DNA of 15,935 nt from a bacterium (GTDB taxonomy: Bacteria; Desulfobacterota; GWC2-55-46; DRQE01): the NCBI GenBank assembly GCA_027017505.1, contig JALUQR010000036.1:1-15935 (forward strand), read 5' to 3'. Numbering within the stretch: position 1 is the stretch's first letter; the number at the start of each line of letters is the position of its first letter. Below the pieces are notes generated by a model. The model was not told the DNA's origin. It saw nothing but the letters and a program-made list of their open reading frames with translations, and made no database searches. The position numbers and the translations under genes are program-made. Positions 15,721 to 15,935 of this stretch are shown here, in pieces.

Positions 15721-15737
15721 AGTCAGCCCTTTTGACT
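15721..15737 (-). promoter_or_regulatory. Candidate enhancer dyad AGTCA-N7-TGACT
   Basis: A 17-base palindrome with perfect five-base arms lies about 89 to 105 bases upstream of the predicted sigma-54 start, the distance at which NtrC-type activators usually bind. The GTCA...TGAC arms recall FleQ-type sites, though the spacing here is seven rather than six bases. Five-base arms can occur by chance, so this is a candidate only. Confidence 0.35.
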
Positions 15738-15777
15738 TGGGTGCGTCATAAATCTGACCATATCCTGAAAACAGTTA

Positions 15778-15811
15778 AAGCCAGGCTGTCTTAAAGCATA
15801 CAGCCTGGCTT
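15778..15811 (-). terminator. Intrinsic terminator after flgE
   Basis: Perfect 12-base inverted arms AAGCCAGGCTGT and ACAGCCTGGCTT (15778-15789 and 15800-15811) flank a ten-base loop. On the minus strand the hairpin is followed by TTTAACTGTTTT, a broken T-run. It lies 30 bases after the flgE stop and before the fliL promoter, so it should separate the hook transcript from the export operon. The plus-strand side has no T-run. Confidence 0.85.
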
Positions 15812-15841
15812 ACAGAGAAAGTGAGATGCCATGCTGGGGTC

Positions 15842-15935
15842 TTATCGTTTGAGGTTTACGAGTTCACCCAGGATTTCGTCTGTTGTGAGTATAATCCTTG
15901 AGTTTGCCTGAAAGCCCCTCTGGGCGGTAATCATG
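15842..15935 (-). CDS. flgE: Flagellar hook protein FlgE, C-terminal fragment
   Basis: The last 30 residues of a protein enter from the high-coordinate edge; the 5' part lies outside the window. The fragment reads MITAQRGFQANSR, then IILTTDEIL, then GELVNLKR before TAA. This is the conserved C-terminal helix of the FlgE/FlgF/FlgG family; the ITTSDEML-type centre and the ending ELVNLKR are the hook-protein form. FlgF or FlgG are less likely because their tails usually differ after the QANS block. The ATG at 15934 is almost certainly internal. It is followed by a strong terminator. Confidence 0.87.
   Translation of the reverse strand, partial: MITAQRGFQANSRIILTTDEILGELVNLKR

Noticed and set aside
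1..15935. Mobile elements, CRISPR arrays, tRNA/rRNA genes, or a novel defence or biosynthetic system
   Set aside because: Nearly all DNA is accounted for by complete flagellar and chemotaxis genes. No direct repeats, transposase, integrase or cloverleaf-like sequence was seen in the short gaps.

Overview
The window is one polar-flagellum and chemotaxis locus, with every recognisable gene on the minus strand. Read 5' to 3' on that strand, from high to low coordinates, the order is: flgE (3' end only), a terminator, then fliL-fliM-fliN-fliO-fliP-fliQ-fliR-flhB-flhA-flhF-flhG-fliA, then cheR-cheY-cheA-cheB-motA-motB, then the edge of an unidentified gene at the low-coordinate end. Eighteen complete genes are packed with gaps of a few bases, ATGA overlaps, or a 14-base overlap. 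The only non-coding stretches of any size are about 230 bases (flgE to fliL), 130 bases (fliA to cheR) and 95 bases (after motB). There is no stretch over 300 bases without a gene.

The organism is a Gram-negative-type flagellate. flhF and flhG point to flagella placed at a pole. A sigma-54 promoter in front of the export/C-ring operon and sigma-28 promoters in front of the chemotaxis/motor genes give a tiered cascade. The gene order, and protein sequences that look like those of Nitrospirota or Thermodesulfobacteriota ('deltaproteobacterial') lineages, suggest one of those groups. The heavy use of ATA, AGG and AGA codons would fit a thermophile. The lineage is an inference from style, not a proven assignment.

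The regulation can be read from the DNA. A textbook sigma-54 element (TGGCACGACTATTGCA) ends 31 bases before the fliL start and should drive the operon through to fliA, its last gene. Thirty bases after the fliA stop lies a sigma-28 element (TAAAGATT-N12-ACCGATAA), which should drive cheR-cheY-cheA-cheB-motA-motB. After motB a second sigma-28 element with the same N12 spacing (TAAAGGGG-N12-TCCGATAA) points at the next gene, of which only about seven codons are visible. The first operon therefore builds the switch and export gate and ends by making the sigma factor that turns on the next block and probably the one after.

Functionally, FliP/Q/R/FlhA/FlhB (with FliO as helper) form the export gate. 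FliM/FliN form the C-ring switch, MotA/MotB the stator, and FliL a stator-associated membrane protein. FlhF/FlhG set position and number, and CheR/CheB/CheA/CheY the signalling chain. CheW, a phosphatase (CheZ/CheC/CheX) and any receptor are not in the window. Points worth attention are the promoter arrangement, two start sites that naive ORF calling gets wrong (fliL and cheA), a CheA without a P2 domain, and an FlhG without the N-terminal FlhF-activating motif. I found no novel defence, mobile or biosynthetic system here.
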